Source: an uncultured Lachnospiraceae bacterium (GTDB taxonomy: Bacteria; Bacillota_A; Clostridia; Lachnospirales; Lachnospiraceae). From it: 29,184 nt of DNA. A program made the position numbers and the translations under genes. Location of the stretch: NCBI GenBank assembly GCA_910585855.1, contig CAJUGZ010000015.1, forward strand, positions 1 to 29,184. Direction: 5' to 3'. The notes under the pieces were generated by a model, which ran no database searches, was not told where the DNA came from, and was given only the letters and a program-made list of their open reading frames with translations. Position 1 is the first letter of the stretch; every line of letters begins with the position of its first letter. Of the stretch, positions 14,299 to 23,135 are shown piece after piece.

Positions 14299-15774
14299 TT
14301 ATTCGGAGATTTCCTGTGTAGGTTCTTCAGCTATCTCAACTACAAAATGATAGATTCCCTCGATCTCACGGTTCAGTGCATAAACATCCCCTTTCTGTGT
14401 AGTAACAGCATATAATTTATCATTTAACGTAGTTGTTTTACCGGAAGCGGTTCTTCTTAAGGTAAAGATATAGCTCTCCTGCCCGTCCACCTCCGTCAGC
14501 GAAACAAATTCTACGGAAATCTTTTCATCATTTGCCCGATTTCCATTTAAATCAGACATCATTCCAATTTCTACCAAATAATTTTTTAATTTAATTATTG
14601 CCGCATCATAGCCAAACGGACGATTAATCGTACAGGTATAATTTCGTTTTGCTACACTGCTGACCATACCATAGCGATCAATTACAATCGCCGAAAAAAT
14701 AACATCGCCTATTGGCATTGTAATTGCCTCTGTAAAAATATAGCCGTTTTCTTTTGTCGGGGTTGTCCCATCAATCGTAAAATATGCAGTCGAACCCTCC
14801 TGTGCCTCTAATGTAATCATTTCTCCATAACTATAAGTACCGCTTATAGGCGAAATTTTAGGGGATTCCGGCTTTACCAAAGTAATCTCATAAATCGCCT
14901 TTAACTCTTCTCCTGCCAGTTCTGCTTCATTATAAGCAACTGCACGTAAAGTTGTTCTCCCTACCTTTTCAAGCTCGATTGGTTCTAAATATTTTGTACT
15001 TTGCTGAGTCGGTGCAGAGCCATCCAAAGTATAATAAATTACTGCATTTTTTTCACTGGCAGTCAGATGAATGGTCAGATAATCATGATACTCTCCCTGC
15101 GGAATATCCACTGAAACAAGAGCCGTCTGATACTCCGATAAGGCATCTCCTATCGCTGTACCTTGCGTATCCTTTAATACCCGGTTCATAAGTTCTGTAT
15201 TTCCAGAAACCTCGCATACTTCCATCAATTTTTTATAATATTCTACAGATGGTTTTATATTGACCACTTCTAATAATAACTCCTGCGTTCTATCATAATC
15301 TCCCAGTTTTTCATATACTCCCGCTGCCTTCAAACGCACATCCACATTTGATTTCTCATAATTCATCGCTTCCATATAGTAGTCTAATGCAGTACCATAT
15401 TCCCCCTTTGCTTCATAAAACATCCCCTGTTGATACTGGTAATCAAAACTATGCTCTTTTTGATAACGCAGATAAGAGATTGCTCCAACTGCAATTCCAC
15501 ACAAAAGAAACAACAAAAAAATCCCACATAAAAGGATCTGTGTCTGTTTCCGCTTTTTTTTAATCTGAAACTGCCTTTTCTTCTCTTCCTCTATTTTCTG
15601 AACTTCTTCTAATGTATCCAGATCCTGTGTAAATCCTTTATGTGGTATCTCGACAGAGGCTTCTAATTCATCCTCTAATGGGTTATATTCTGGAACAATC
15701 TGTATCGCTGTTCCGCATTTCTGACAGAATACCTCCCCTATATCTACCTCGTTTCCACACTTTTTGCATTTCAT
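14299..15774 (-). CDS. Zinc-ribbon, single-span TPR protein with two chitobiase-C-like domains
   Basis: 491 residues. A zinc ribbon CKKCG...FCQKCG (Cys 3, 6, 17, 20) opens the protein. A basic stretch (KKKRKQTQ) and one transmembrane segment (ILLCGIFLLFLLCGIAVGAI) follow at about 78-105. The ribbon is then cytoplasmic and the rest external. TPR-like helices (FYEAKGEYGTALDYYMEAMN and the next unit) occupy about 118-200. Two beta domains of the CHB_HEX_C type follow, recognisable by IYYTLDGSAPT and AYFTIDGTTPT with an xRAVAYN-like strand. The C-terminal 100 residues are not recognised. The family is common in Lachnospiraceae but uncharacterised; a role in envelope or glycan binding is inference. 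It has its own promoter and precedes nfnA by 52 bp. Confidence 0.82.
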   Translation of the reverse strand: MKCKKCGNEVDIGEVFCQKCGTAIQIVPEYNPLEDELEASVEIPHKGFTQDLDTLEEVQKIEEEKKRQFQIKKKRKQTQILLCGIFLLFLLCGIAVGAISYLRYQKEHSFDYQYQQGMFYEAKGEYGTALDYYMEAMNYEKSNVDVRLKAAGVYEKLGDYDRTQELLLEVVNIKPSVEYYKKLMEVCEVSGNTELMNRVLKDTQGTAIGDALSEYQTALVSVDIPQGEYHDYLTIHLTASEKNAVIYYTLDGSAPTQQSTKYLEPIELEKVGRTTLRAVAYNEAELAGEELKAIYEITLVKPESPKISPISGTYSYGEMITLEAQEGSTAYFTIDGTTPTKENGYIFTEAITMPIGDVIFSAIVIDRYGMVSSVAKRNYTCTINRPFGYDAAIIKLKNYLVEIGMMSDLNGNRANDEKISVEFVSLTEVDGQESYIFTLRRTASGKTTTLNDKLYAVTTQKGDVYALNREIEGIYHFVVEIAEEPTQEISE

Positions 15775-15827
15775 AAAAATACTCTCCTCACCGTATTGCT
15801 GAAACAGATCTGATAGAATCCCGGATT

Positions 15828-15856
15828 ATTATAGCATATTCAGCTTTTCTCTGCAA
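15828..15856 (-). promoter_or_regulatory. Sigma-A promoter of the zinc-ribbon/nfn transcript
   Basis: Minus strand TTGCAG (15856-15851), 17-bp spacer, TATAAT (15833-15828, perfect). The leader to ATG 15774 is about 47 nt. The stretch 15857-16003 further upstream shows nothing recognisable. Confidence 0.65.
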
Positions 15857-16003
15857 TAACTAAAATATAGGTATTCAGGCTAAACTTATAAACTTAAAAA
15901 AATAAACTTTTGATTTTACAAGAAGATGAGATAAGAGCTTTTTAGAATTTTCAAGCAGAAACTCACTGACAGTATATGATTTTTATAGAGAGGGAGGACA
16001 CTA

Positions 16004-16242
16004 GAGAACGCCAGATTCGAAAACGGTGGGCAGCCTGCTGTCCCGGTTTCCAAAAAGCAAGAAGTTCTAAGACTTCTGCCTTTTCTTTTATCCAACCGGA
16101 CAGACCGGGGCGCAATTCGCCCTCACAACAACCGAAACGAAACGGGTGTAAGGAAGGGTTTTACCAGCCATAAAAGATCCTCTTTTCTATCATTCGGGCT
16201 AAACACGCCCCTTTTTTTTCACACCCTGCATGGAAGCAGGAT
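16004..16242 (+). repeat. REP1 interspersed repeat, copy 2
   Basis: Full 239-bp copy from GAGAACGCCAGATTCGAAAA to CATGGAAGCAGGAT. It contains the near-palindrome AGAAGTTCTAAGACTTCT, CCGGACAGACCGG, the stem GGGGCG-CAATT-CGCCCT, and GGGC-TAAACAC-GCCC followed by eight T, which looks like a plus-strand terminator. A last hairpin follows in which a T-run and CACACCCTGC pair with GCAGGATGTG and an A-run. A one-base deletion relative to copy 1 breaks the reading frame seen there. It sits in the 879-bp gene-free gap between the zinc-ribbon gene and the Big2 gene. Confidence 0.85.
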
Positions 16243-16345
16243 GTGAAAAAAATCTTAGGTTTTCGAGCAGAAGTCCAAGAACTTCTAACTTTTTTCCAAA
16301 GTCACTGCAGGCTGCCCACCGTTTTCGAATCTGGCTGTTTCTTGG
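16243..16345 (-). repeat. Decayed inverted REP1 arm
   Basis: GAGCAGAAGTCCAAGAACTT, then CTGCAGGCTGCCCACCG and TTTTCGAATCTGGC repeat, in inverted order, the first 80 bp of REP1 copy 2. Together 16010-16345 form a large interrupted palindrome with arms of about 70 bp around the REP1 terminal hairpin. The following 16346-16512 has no recognisable gene or repeat. Confidence 0.65.
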
Positions 16346-16512
16346 CTTCGGAACAAAAAAAGAATCAACAGCGAGAGGCGGTTTGCTTCTGTCCTTTGCC
16401 AGCGACTTCGAAGAACGATTAGAAAGTCTTGGGCTTTCTTACCGTTTGAACCGGAGCAGGAAAAAGGTGTTATTTCCTCCTATTCTTTCCTTTTCGCTTT
16501 GTAATACATATA

Positions 16513-16546
16513 ATAGATCGTTCGATTGTATAATCGAACGATCTAT
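16513..16546. other. Perfect 15-bp palindrome
   Basis: ATAGATCGTTCGATT (16513-16527), loop GTAT, AATCGAACGATCTAT (16532-16546). The stem is perfect but no T-run follows on either strand, so it is not a typical terminator. It lies downstream of the Big2 gene and beyond that gene's own terminator. It may be a second RNA hairpin or a protein-binding site. Confidence 0.6.
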
Positions 16547-16586
16547 GCAATAAAAAAGAACGATCCCTTTGCAGATTCTGATACGC

Positions 16587-16633
16587 AAAAAGAAAACCGA
16601 AAACTTTTCCATCAGAAAAACTTTCGATTTTCT
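16587..16633 (-). terminator. Intrinsic terminator of the Big2 protein gene
   Basis: On the minus strand AGAAAATCGAAAGTTTTTC and GGAAAAGTTTTCGGTTTTCT pair almost completely (about 19 positions with a few G-T pairs) around a TGAT loop and run into TTTT. It starts 21 bp after the stop codon at 16654. Confidence 0.8.
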
Positions 16634-16653
16634 TTTTTATCTATCTTTATTTT

Positions 16654-19600
16654 CTAGCGATTAGTTGAAACATTAGCTGCTGCATTTACCGTATCCTGTT
16701 GTGGACGAACCATATCAACTACTGTAACTCTGCAGGAAACCATCTTTCCGTTCAAATCGGCTACAATATAGGTTGTTCCTGGTCTTCTTGCCGTTACAAT
16801 TCCGTTTCTAGATACAGTTGCAGTTCTTTTATCTCTGGAAAACCATCGAATAGTAGCATCTGGATCATCTAAATACAAATCAAATGTATCATATTTTTCC
16901 AATGTAATATCTGTTGCTGTCAAACCGATTACATGAACGATACAAGTTCCTTCTACCCCGGAAGTAATTCCGATTTTCGTAATCGTACATGTTCCCGGTC
17001 CTACTGCCACTACATTTCCTTCTCCGTCTACTGTTGCAACACCAGTATCATTTGAACGCCACTCTGCACGTTCTGTTGTATTATTTGGATAAGTTCTGTC
17101 TGTCAGCCTTCTGCTTTCACCCAATACCATTGTTGTTTCCGTTGAATTCAAACGAATCGATGTAATCGGAATATAAGGCCGTACCATTACAATACACTCT
17201 CCATATACTCCGCTGTTATCTGTTGATTCTACACGAATCCTCGTTTCACCCTGTTTTAATGCCTGCACCACACCAAGGCTGTTTACCGTAGCTACAGAAA
17301 CATCAGAAGAGGTCCATTTTACATCCGTTACACTCGCATTTTGAGGAGAAATCGTATAAGTTAATGTATGTTCATCCCCCTCCATCATAATCAAAGAAGT
17401 TTCACTTAACTGAATCTTTGTTATCGGATTAATAACCTTCACTTTACAGGTTGCAGAAACTTTACTGCCGTCTTTTGCCGTTGCCGTAATAATAACTTCA
17501 CCAAGTGCAACACCATGTACATACCCTTCCGAATCAACAAAGGCAATCGAAGGATCACTTGAAGACCACTCCAAATCCCGAATGGTAGCATTGGCAGGTG
17601 TTAATGTATAAGAAATCTTTTTATTTTCTCCTTTTGGAAGATACATATCTGTAATATCAAATGTAATTCCTGTAATATCCTGCTGCACGGTAACTGTACA
17701 GGTTGCAATCAATCCTCTGTCATTTGTCCGAACAATAATAATCGCTGTACCGCCGGCAACACCAGTAACTAAACCATCTTCTGATACAGTAGCCACAGCA
17801 GTATTACTAGAAGTAAATGTAACTCCTCTGTCATTTGCATCACTTGGAAGCACTGTAGCTTTTAAAACAAATGTTTCTTCTGGATCAATCGTCTTTTCCC
17901 GATAGTTTAATGTAATACCGGCAACCGATTCTATAACAGTCACACGACATTCTGCTGTAATTTCCGGATCGTCAACTGAGGTAGCTGTAATAATACAAGT
18001 TCCGGTAGAATTTGCAGTAACTGTTCCCTCATCATCTACTGTACAGACAGATTCATCTGAACTGCTCCATGTTACAGCTCTGTCAGCAGCATTTTCAGGA
18101 AGCACATTTGCACTTAAAAAGAAAACCGTTCCTTTCTTTACAACCAAATCAGTATAATTCAATTCAATCCGCTCTACCGGGTTTAAAACAGTAACCATAA
18201 CCTGCTTTGATAATCCGTTTGAAGTCGTACAGGTAACAAATGTTGTACCAGGAGCTACAGCAGTAATTACACCTGCTTGATTTACCGTAACCACTTCTTC
18301 ATTTGCACTTACCCAAGTTACTCTTGGATCTGTCACATTCTCTGGTGTCAATACCGGGGTTACAGAAATAATATCTCCAACCCGCATTTCAAATGGTCCC
18401 GGAGGATTTAATTCCAACCCGTCCGCTGCATTTTCAATCGTAAAGATACAAAAGTCCGCTGCCGCAGGCAATCCAGATACATTGGCAGTGATTCGAACTG
18501 TACCAATATCTACATAAGTAACCGTAGCTCTTAAAGGATTTTCCGGATCTGGCGTTACCGTTGCAATATTCTCATTTGAGGTAGACCATTCAATTCCCAC
18601 ATGTTCCGAATCCGTATAACCTTCCGGCTGAGGCGTTGCAATCAAGATAAAGGTTGCTGTATTCTCCTGAGAACCTTGTGGAGGAAGATAACCTTTTACT
18701 TCATGCTCATTTAAAGTAAGTCCTGTCACCTCAGAAACAACTTTAATCGTAATAACCGCAATCTCTGTCTGTGCCTCATCATTTGTTACCGCTGCCACAT
18801 AAGCTTCCCCGACTTGAAGACCTTTTACTTTTGTCTTTAAAATATCACCCGGATCATCTGTCTTTTCCAATATCTCTGTTGCCAAAGGCTGCCCTTCTAC
18901 ATCCTTTAATACCCATTTAATCTGATCTTCGGTAAAAGATGTTCCCTCTGTATCCAAAATCAACTCCAAATTGGTAGAACCGCCAACCGAAATAATGGAA
19001 GATGGCGTTGCCTCAATTCGAGCCCCATTAATCGCCGGAATAACCGTTACATAAAAGTTCGCACTTACTGTTGTTCCATTGATTTCATAAGTAGCCGTAC
19101 AAAGTACAGGTGTATTATTCGTACTAGCCAAACCTGTAACTAAAGCAGTCGTACGTCCTGTCGATTCAATCGAAATATAATCCTCCCATCCTTCTGCCAC
19201 ACTCCAGCTTACCGCATTTCCTGCTTCAGCAGCAGAAATAAATGCCTGAATTTCAAAACTATTTCCAACCGCAATCGATTTCCTTGTTTCGCTTAAAGTC
19301 ATAGTATCTACCACTTTAATAACAAATTCTCCGTTTCTTCCATCGCCTCCTAATGTGATCGTTTCTCCATTTCCTTTTACTTCACACTTCATATCCACTC
19401 TTCCGCTTTCTTTCCCCGTCAAAGTAATAGCAGAATAACCATTTGCAGAAGTAGTACCGCTTACGGTAAAATTTTTAGGCTGTGGCTTCTGCGTAGCACC
19501 CGAACCAGTTGTAATTTGCACCCATTCCCCTGCTCCATCCTTATAATACCACTGATAAGTATATCCTGGTCCTTCAATATTGGTTGATAACTGAATCGTT

Positions 19601-21042
19601 CCACCTACAGTAATTACCTCTGAAGCATAATCAATAATCTCTCTTGAAGCAGTTCCTTTTAATATATCCGACTCTACAATTACCTCAACTGTATCGGTTA
19701 CACTGCTTCCTACAGAAGCAAAATGTTCCCATCCATCATAAAGAGCAGTTGCTTCCAACGTTACCCGACCATAATTTTGTGCAGTAATTCCATCTTCTCC
19801 AATTACTAATACACTGTCTTCTGCCGTTCCTCTTAAAGGAGCTGTATAAGCAGAATAACTGGTCCATCCAAGACTATTATTTCTATCATTTGCTAAAACA
19901 CGATAATCTCTTTTATCACCATACCGCAAAGTCAAACTTTTTGCTGTATCTTTAAACTTTGCAGCGTTAATTACATCATAAGAACATTCTACATATTCAT
20001 TCGCTCTAGAATCTCCTCCTCGATAAATACGTCCTATCATTCGGGTAATACCACCTGTTTCCAATGCATCCAATTTATAAGACCATATCGTAAGATCACT
20101 AGCTACTCCTGGTAAAGAACCTGACTGTCCCAATTCTTCTGGTTTATTTACAATTTTTGATGTTGGGGTCAACATCTCTTCTGTTATCTTCACATTATCT
20201 AAATTTTCCAAAGCAATATTAGCCGGAGATATCGGAGAATAATTTCCTTTTGCATCCAAAAAAAACCAATAAATTGTACAAGGCTCTAAGTTTGCATTGT
20301 TATTTGTATAAATTGTAATAGAATTACCATTCTCTTCACTAAAATCAGTATAATCTCTTGCTACATTTCTTGGATAACTATAAATCTGCAATGGACTTCC
20401 AATAACAATCGATCTACTAATATTAATAACCGCTTCCTGTTCTCCACTCCGAAATCCCTTTATATTAAAATTTACCTTAACAAGTCCAGCTGTTTTTGGA
20501 TTAATCAACAATGCCAATTCTGTAGCCTTTCCTGTCCCAGTAAATGTTGTTCCACTAGCACTCGACCATGGATCCCCATCATATGGTGGCTTCATAGCTG
20601 GAGTAATTCCTACAATCTGATCTGCCTGATTAGCCTCACCATCAACAGTATAACTCCATACAATCTCATCCACTACATCTGATAAATCAGCCGCTACATC
20701 CCCTGCAATTGACAATCTTGCTGTAACAGTACCTGTACTTGGCATTACAAAACCATCGCCCCCACGCACTTTCATATTCCATTGTACCTGCCGAATACCA
20801 TCTGGATCAGTAAAATCCACATCCGAGCCATCATCCTGCTGTGTAACAAACCACATCTTATACTGACCACTTGCCGCATCTGGCGGTGTTGTCGTTTCTG
20901 GCGGTGTTGACGGTTGTGTAGGATCTGTTACATTTCCACCAGCATTAACAATCCCCCTTTCCATCCCTTGTAACCCAAGCACTCCCCCTAAAAATAAAAT
21001 AACTGCTAAAATCGCCCATACTCTTCTTAATCTTAGTCGCAT
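16654..21042 (-). CDS. Large secreted protein with tandem bacterial Ig-like (Big2) domains
   Basis: 1462 residues from ATG 21042; GGAGG lies eight bases upstream, and an in-frame TTG at 21057 overlaps that site. The N-terminus MRLRLRRVWAILAVILFLGG is an export signal or anchor without a lipobox Cys. A Pro/Thr linker follows (DPTQPSTPPETTTPPDA). Residues about 45-560 form beta-rich domains I cannot name with certainty. From about 570 to 1440 there are roughly ten Big2-type domains of about 80 residues, recognisable by WSSSD.S(V/I)A.V(D/N)..G.V and G...I.A....G. No LPXTG, SLH or cell-wall repeat is visible at the C-terminus (ends NAAANVSTNR), so it is secreted or held by the N-terminal segment. 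Adhesion or matrix function is inferred from the fold. It has a strong terminator. Confidence 0.88.
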   Translation of the reverse strand: MRLRLRRVWAILAVILFLGGVLGLQGMERGIVNAGGNVTDPTQPSTPPETTTPPDAASGQYKMWFVTQQDDGSDVDFTDPDGIRQVQWNMKVRGGDGFVMPSTGTVTARLSIAGDVAADLSDVVDEIVWSYTVDGEANQADQIVGITPAMKPPYDGDPWSSASGTTFTGTGKATELALLINPKTAGLVKVNFNIKGFRSGEQEAVINISRSIVIGSPLQIYSYPRNVARDYTDFSEENGNSITIYTNNNANLEPCTIYWFFLDAKGNYSPISPANIALENLDNVKITEEMLTPTSKIVNKPEELGQSGSLPGVASDLTIWSYKLDALETGGITRMIGRIYRGGDSRANEYVECSYDVINAAKFKDTAKSLTLRYGDKRDYRVLANDRNNSLGWTSYSAYTAPLRGTAEDSVLVIGEDGITAQNYGRVTLEATALYDGWEHFASVGSSVTDTVEVIVESDILKGTASREIIDYASEVITVGGTIQLSTNIEGPGYTYQWYYKDGAGEWVQITTGSGATQKPQPKNFTVSGTTSANGYSAITLTGKESGRVDMKCEVKGNGETITLGGDGRNGEFVIKVVDTMTLSETRKSIAVGNSFEIQAFISAAEAGNAVSWSVAEGWEDYISIESTGRTTALVTGLASTNNTPVLCTATYEINGTTVSANFYVTVIPAINGARIEATPSSIISVGGSTNLELILDTEGTSFTEDQIKWVLKDVEGQPLATEILEKTDDPGDILKTKVKGLQVGEAYVAAVTNDEAQTEIAVITIKVVSEVTGLTLNEHEVKGYLPPQGSQENTATFILIATPQPEGYTDSEHVGIEWSTSNENIATVTPDPENPLRATVTYVDIGTVRITANVSGLPAAADFCIFTIENAADGLELNPPGPFEMRVGDIISVTPVLTPENVTDPRVTWVSANEEVVTVNQAGVITAVAPGTTFVTCTTSNGLSKQVMVTVLNPVERIELNYTDLVVKKGTVFFLSANVLPENAADRAVTWSSSDESVCTVDDEGTVTANSTGTCIITATSVDDPEITAECRVTVIESVAGITLNYREKTIDPEETFVLKATVLPSDANDRGVTFTSSNTAVATVSEDGLVTGVAGGTAIIIVRTNDRGLIATCTVTVQQDITGITFDITDMYLPKGENKKISYTLTPANATIRDLEWSSSDPSIAFVDSEGYVHGVALGEVIITATAKDGSKVSATCKVKVINPITKIQLSETSLIMMEGDEHTLTYTISPQNASVTDVKWTSSDVSVATVNSLGVVQALKQGETRIRVESTDNSGVYGECIVMVRPYIPITSIRLNSTETTMVLGESRRLTDRTYPNNTTERAEWRSNDTGVATVDGEGNVVAVGPGTCTITKIGITSGVEGTCIVHVIGLTATDITLEKYDTFDLYLDDPDATIRWFSRDKRTATVSRNGIVTARRPGTTYIVADLNGKMVSCRVTVVDMVRPQQDTVNAAANVSTNR

Positions 21043-21304
21043 TACACATTCCTCCAAATTTTATCCATTGCATGAAACCCTATTTTAATTACAGCAAAAA
21101 CTCTTCTCTCTAAATCACCGTATCATCTTATATATCGGAATCCATTAAAAATTATTTAGAAATTTCCAGCACTTTCTGCCTACTCAAACCAATTTCCTAT
21201 TCCAAAAACCTGTTCCATTCCTATTCACATTCTCAGTCAACATACCAATTTAACATTACAACAAACATTTTACTATTTATTATAATTTTTTCAGTCTAGA
21301 TGAC

Positions 21305-21446
21305 ACAGCCGAATGCCGATCGATGCAGGGTCATCATTTCCCGTCGGCACTTAGACATGGTATTTTCGTGCCTTATGTGTCCGCTACGAGGAAATGCTAA
21401 GCACAAGCGAACTTGGAATCAATTTCCATTCGGATTTCGGCATCCT
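21305..21446 (+). repeat. REP2 structured repeat copy D
   Basis: Runs from CAGCCGAATGCCG to CGGATTTCGGCATCC. The outer arms GCCGAA/TTCGGC and CCGA/TCGG differ in sequence from other copies but still pair. The centre CGGCACTT...TATGTGTCCG and GGAAATGCTAAGC are conserved. The apical stem AGACATG/CGTGCCT (21353-21373) has one mismatch and one T-G pair and closes loop GTATTTT. It lies between the tandem TerD genes and the Big2 gene. The spacer 21047-21255 shows no further feature I can support. Confidence 0.8.
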
Positions 21447-21518
21447 CCACTCAGCTTCAAAAAATACAATTATTCGCTATAATATTCCCCCCTACTATGT
21501 ATATAAACCTCTCCCTCC

Positions 21519-21546
21519 AAAAAAAGAGAAACTGTACGAGTTTCTC
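21519..21546 (-). terminator. Intrinsic terminator of the TerD operon
   Basis: On the minus strand GAGAAACT-CGTAC-AGTTTCTC is a perfect 8-bp stem followed by TTTTTTT (21525-21519), 30 bp after the stop codon of the second TerD gene. Confidence 0.88.
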
Positions 21547-21576
21547 CTTCTTTTAGGGATAAAATAAAAATAAACA

Positions 21577-22167
21577 CTACATATACCTTCTGCTTAATTC
21601 CCCCAATCCGGGATCATTTGTCCCCTGTCCTACCGCACTAAATTTCCATTCTCCATTATGCCGATACACTTCCCCAAATATTATAGCCGTCATCCCAGAG
21701 TAATCTTCCGTCAAATTATACTTACACATCTCATTATTATTTCTTGCATCCACCAACCGAATAAATGCATTTTGTATAAGCCCAAAATGCTGCTTTCTCT
21801 GAACTGCCTGATAAATATTTGCAACAATCACAATCCTGTCATACTCAGATGATATAGACGCCAAATCAATTACAATTTGCTCATCATCTCCCTCTCCAGC
21901 CCCTGTCAGATTATCTCCCATATGCTGTACTGTATTTGATTTATGCTGAAGATTTCCATAATATACTAAATCATCTTTACTAACAAATTTTCCCTTTTTT
22001 AATAAAATCGCAGATGCATCACAATCAACCGCCTGTGGTTTAAATGAAAAAAAACCTCCTTTTGTCTGTTTTCTCTCATCCCAGCCCAAACCAACTACAA
22101 TTTTTGCAAGCCCGACATTCTCTTTTGACAGATTTACTTTCTGTCCCTTCTGCAAACTAACCGACAT
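21577..22167 (-). CDS. TerD family protein (second of pair)
   Basis: 196 residues, the usual TerD length. Cytoplasmic calcium-binding family first seen in tellurite resistance and later linked to stress and phage resistance. The N-terminal VSLQKGQKVNLSKEN and GLGWDERK are typical. The acidic calcium loop is present as HMGDNLTGAGEGDDEQI, and DCDASAILL replaces the more common DLDAS. The C-terminal FGEVYRHNGEWKFSAVGQG is the family signature. GGGGGG lies upstream of the ATG. It follows the other TerD gene by 11 bp and ends at a strong terminator. A KQTKGGFFSFKP insertion after GLGWDE is less usual. No TerC, TerB or TelA gene is visible in the window. Confidence 0.95.
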   Translation of the reverse strand: MSVSLQKGQKVNLSKENVGLAKIVVGLGWDERKQTKGGFFSFKPQAVDCDASAILLKKGKFVSKDDLVYYGNLQHKSNTVQHMGDNLTGAGEGDDEQIVIDLASISSEYDRIVIVANIYQAVQRKQHFGLIQNAFIRLVDARNNNEMCKYNLTEDYSGMTAIIFGEVYRHNGEWKFSAVGQGTNDPGLGELSRRYM

Positions 22168-22178
22168 TTTTATCCCCC

Positions 22179-22760
22179 CTATGCTACATCAATTCCATAA
22201 TGCCCGCATAACGCTGCCAGTCCCCCCTGAAAACCACTGCCAATTGCATTAAACTTCCACTCACCATTATTCCGATACAATTCTCCAACAACCAAAGCCG
22301 TTTCAATTGAAAAATCCTCTCCCAGATCATAACGAATCAACTCTGTTCCTGTTACTTCATCCACTAACCGAATAAAAGCATTAGAAACCTGTCCAAAATT
22401 CTGCCGTTTTATTTCTGCATCATAAATTGTAACCGTAAAAGCAATTTTAGTAATATTAGCCGGAACCTTCGAAAGATCCACCTGAATCTCCTCATCATCT
22501 CCATCTCCGACTCCAGTCAGATTATCTCCCATATGTTTTACTGATCCACTAGGATGATTTTGATTTCTATAAAAAATAAACTCCTTCTCCGTTGGACACC
22601 TTCCATCCGCACCAAGCATAAAGACTGATGCATCCAAATCAAAATCCGTTCCAGAATCAAACACATTTACATCCCATCCAAGACCTACCATAATCTTTTT
22701 TAATCCCGGATTTCCCTTTGTTAAGTCAACTTTCTGTCCTTTTGATAAATTAATCGGCAT
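22179..22760 (-). CDS. TerD family protein (first of pair)
   Basis: 193 residues with the complete TerD pattern: INLSKGQKVDLTKGNPGLKK, GLGWDVN, FDLDASVFML, the calcium-binding loop HMGDNLTGVGDGDDEEI, and C-terminal VGELYRNNGEWKFNAIGSG. It is about half identical by eye to its downstream neighbour, so the pair is probably a tandem duplication that diverged; products may form mixed oligomers. A purine-rich AGGATAACAGG precedes the ATG, and a sigma-A promoter lies about 120 bp upstream. Function in calcium-dependent stress response is known for the family only in outline. Confidence 0.96.
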   Translation of the reverse strand: MPINLSKGQKVDLTKGNPGLKKIMVGLGWDVNVFDSGTDFDLDASVFMLGADGRCPTEKEFIFYRNQNHPSGSVKHMGDNLTGVGDGDDEEIQVDLSKVPANITKIAFTVTIYDAEIKRQNFGQVSNAFIRLVDEVTGTELIRYDLGEDFSIETALVVGELYRNNGEWKFNAIGSGFQGGLAALCGHYGIDVA

Positions 22761-22877
22761 CCTGTTATCCTGCTACTATCCAAATAATAGCTTTTCCTTT
22801 CCTAAACTAATGAACTACCATCACCTAAACTACTATTCATAAACAATATTTCTGTTCGATTTATAAATTATACTCAC

Positions 22878-22906
22878 ATTATACTACTATTTTTTATCTT
22901 ACACAA
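22878..22906 (-). promoter_or_regulatory. Sigma-A promoter of the TerD pair
   Basis: Minus strand TTGTGT (22906-22901), 17-bp spacer, TATAAT (22883-22878). A second TATAAT follows 11 bp downstream without a good -35. The leader is about 110 nt and contains AGTTTAGG twice. Confidence 0.6.
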
Positions 22907-23107
22907 GTATAGAATTTATCCATCTTCCATTACTTATAACATCCGCCTGTTGAAAACAAACAGAAACTTTGATTCCAAAAAATGCTCATATAATAATGAC
23001 CATAAAAAAATTTTTAAAATAAACATAAAAATAGCAATGCAGTCTACCAATCTGGTTAGTTTCGTTGTATAATAAAATACTTAGGAGAACTCCATATCAG
23101 ATTTTTT

Positions 23108-23135
23108 AATGAAGCCAAAATAGACTTCGTTTTTA
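23108..23135 (+). terminator. Plus-strand terminator-like hairpin in the TerD-MATE gap
   Basis: AATGAAG and CTTCGTT pair around a short loop and are followed by TTTTT on the plus strand. On the minus strand, where the genes lie, an A-run follows instead, so it does not look like the MATE terminator. A plus-strand TATAAT is at 23068-23073. The remainder of 22907-23169 holds nothing I can name. Confidence 0.35.

Noticed and set aside
16230..16553. 107-codon plus-strand reading frame
   Set aside because: It runs through the REP1 hairpin, the decayed inverted arm and the 15-bp palindrome. No ribosome site and no recognisable protein.
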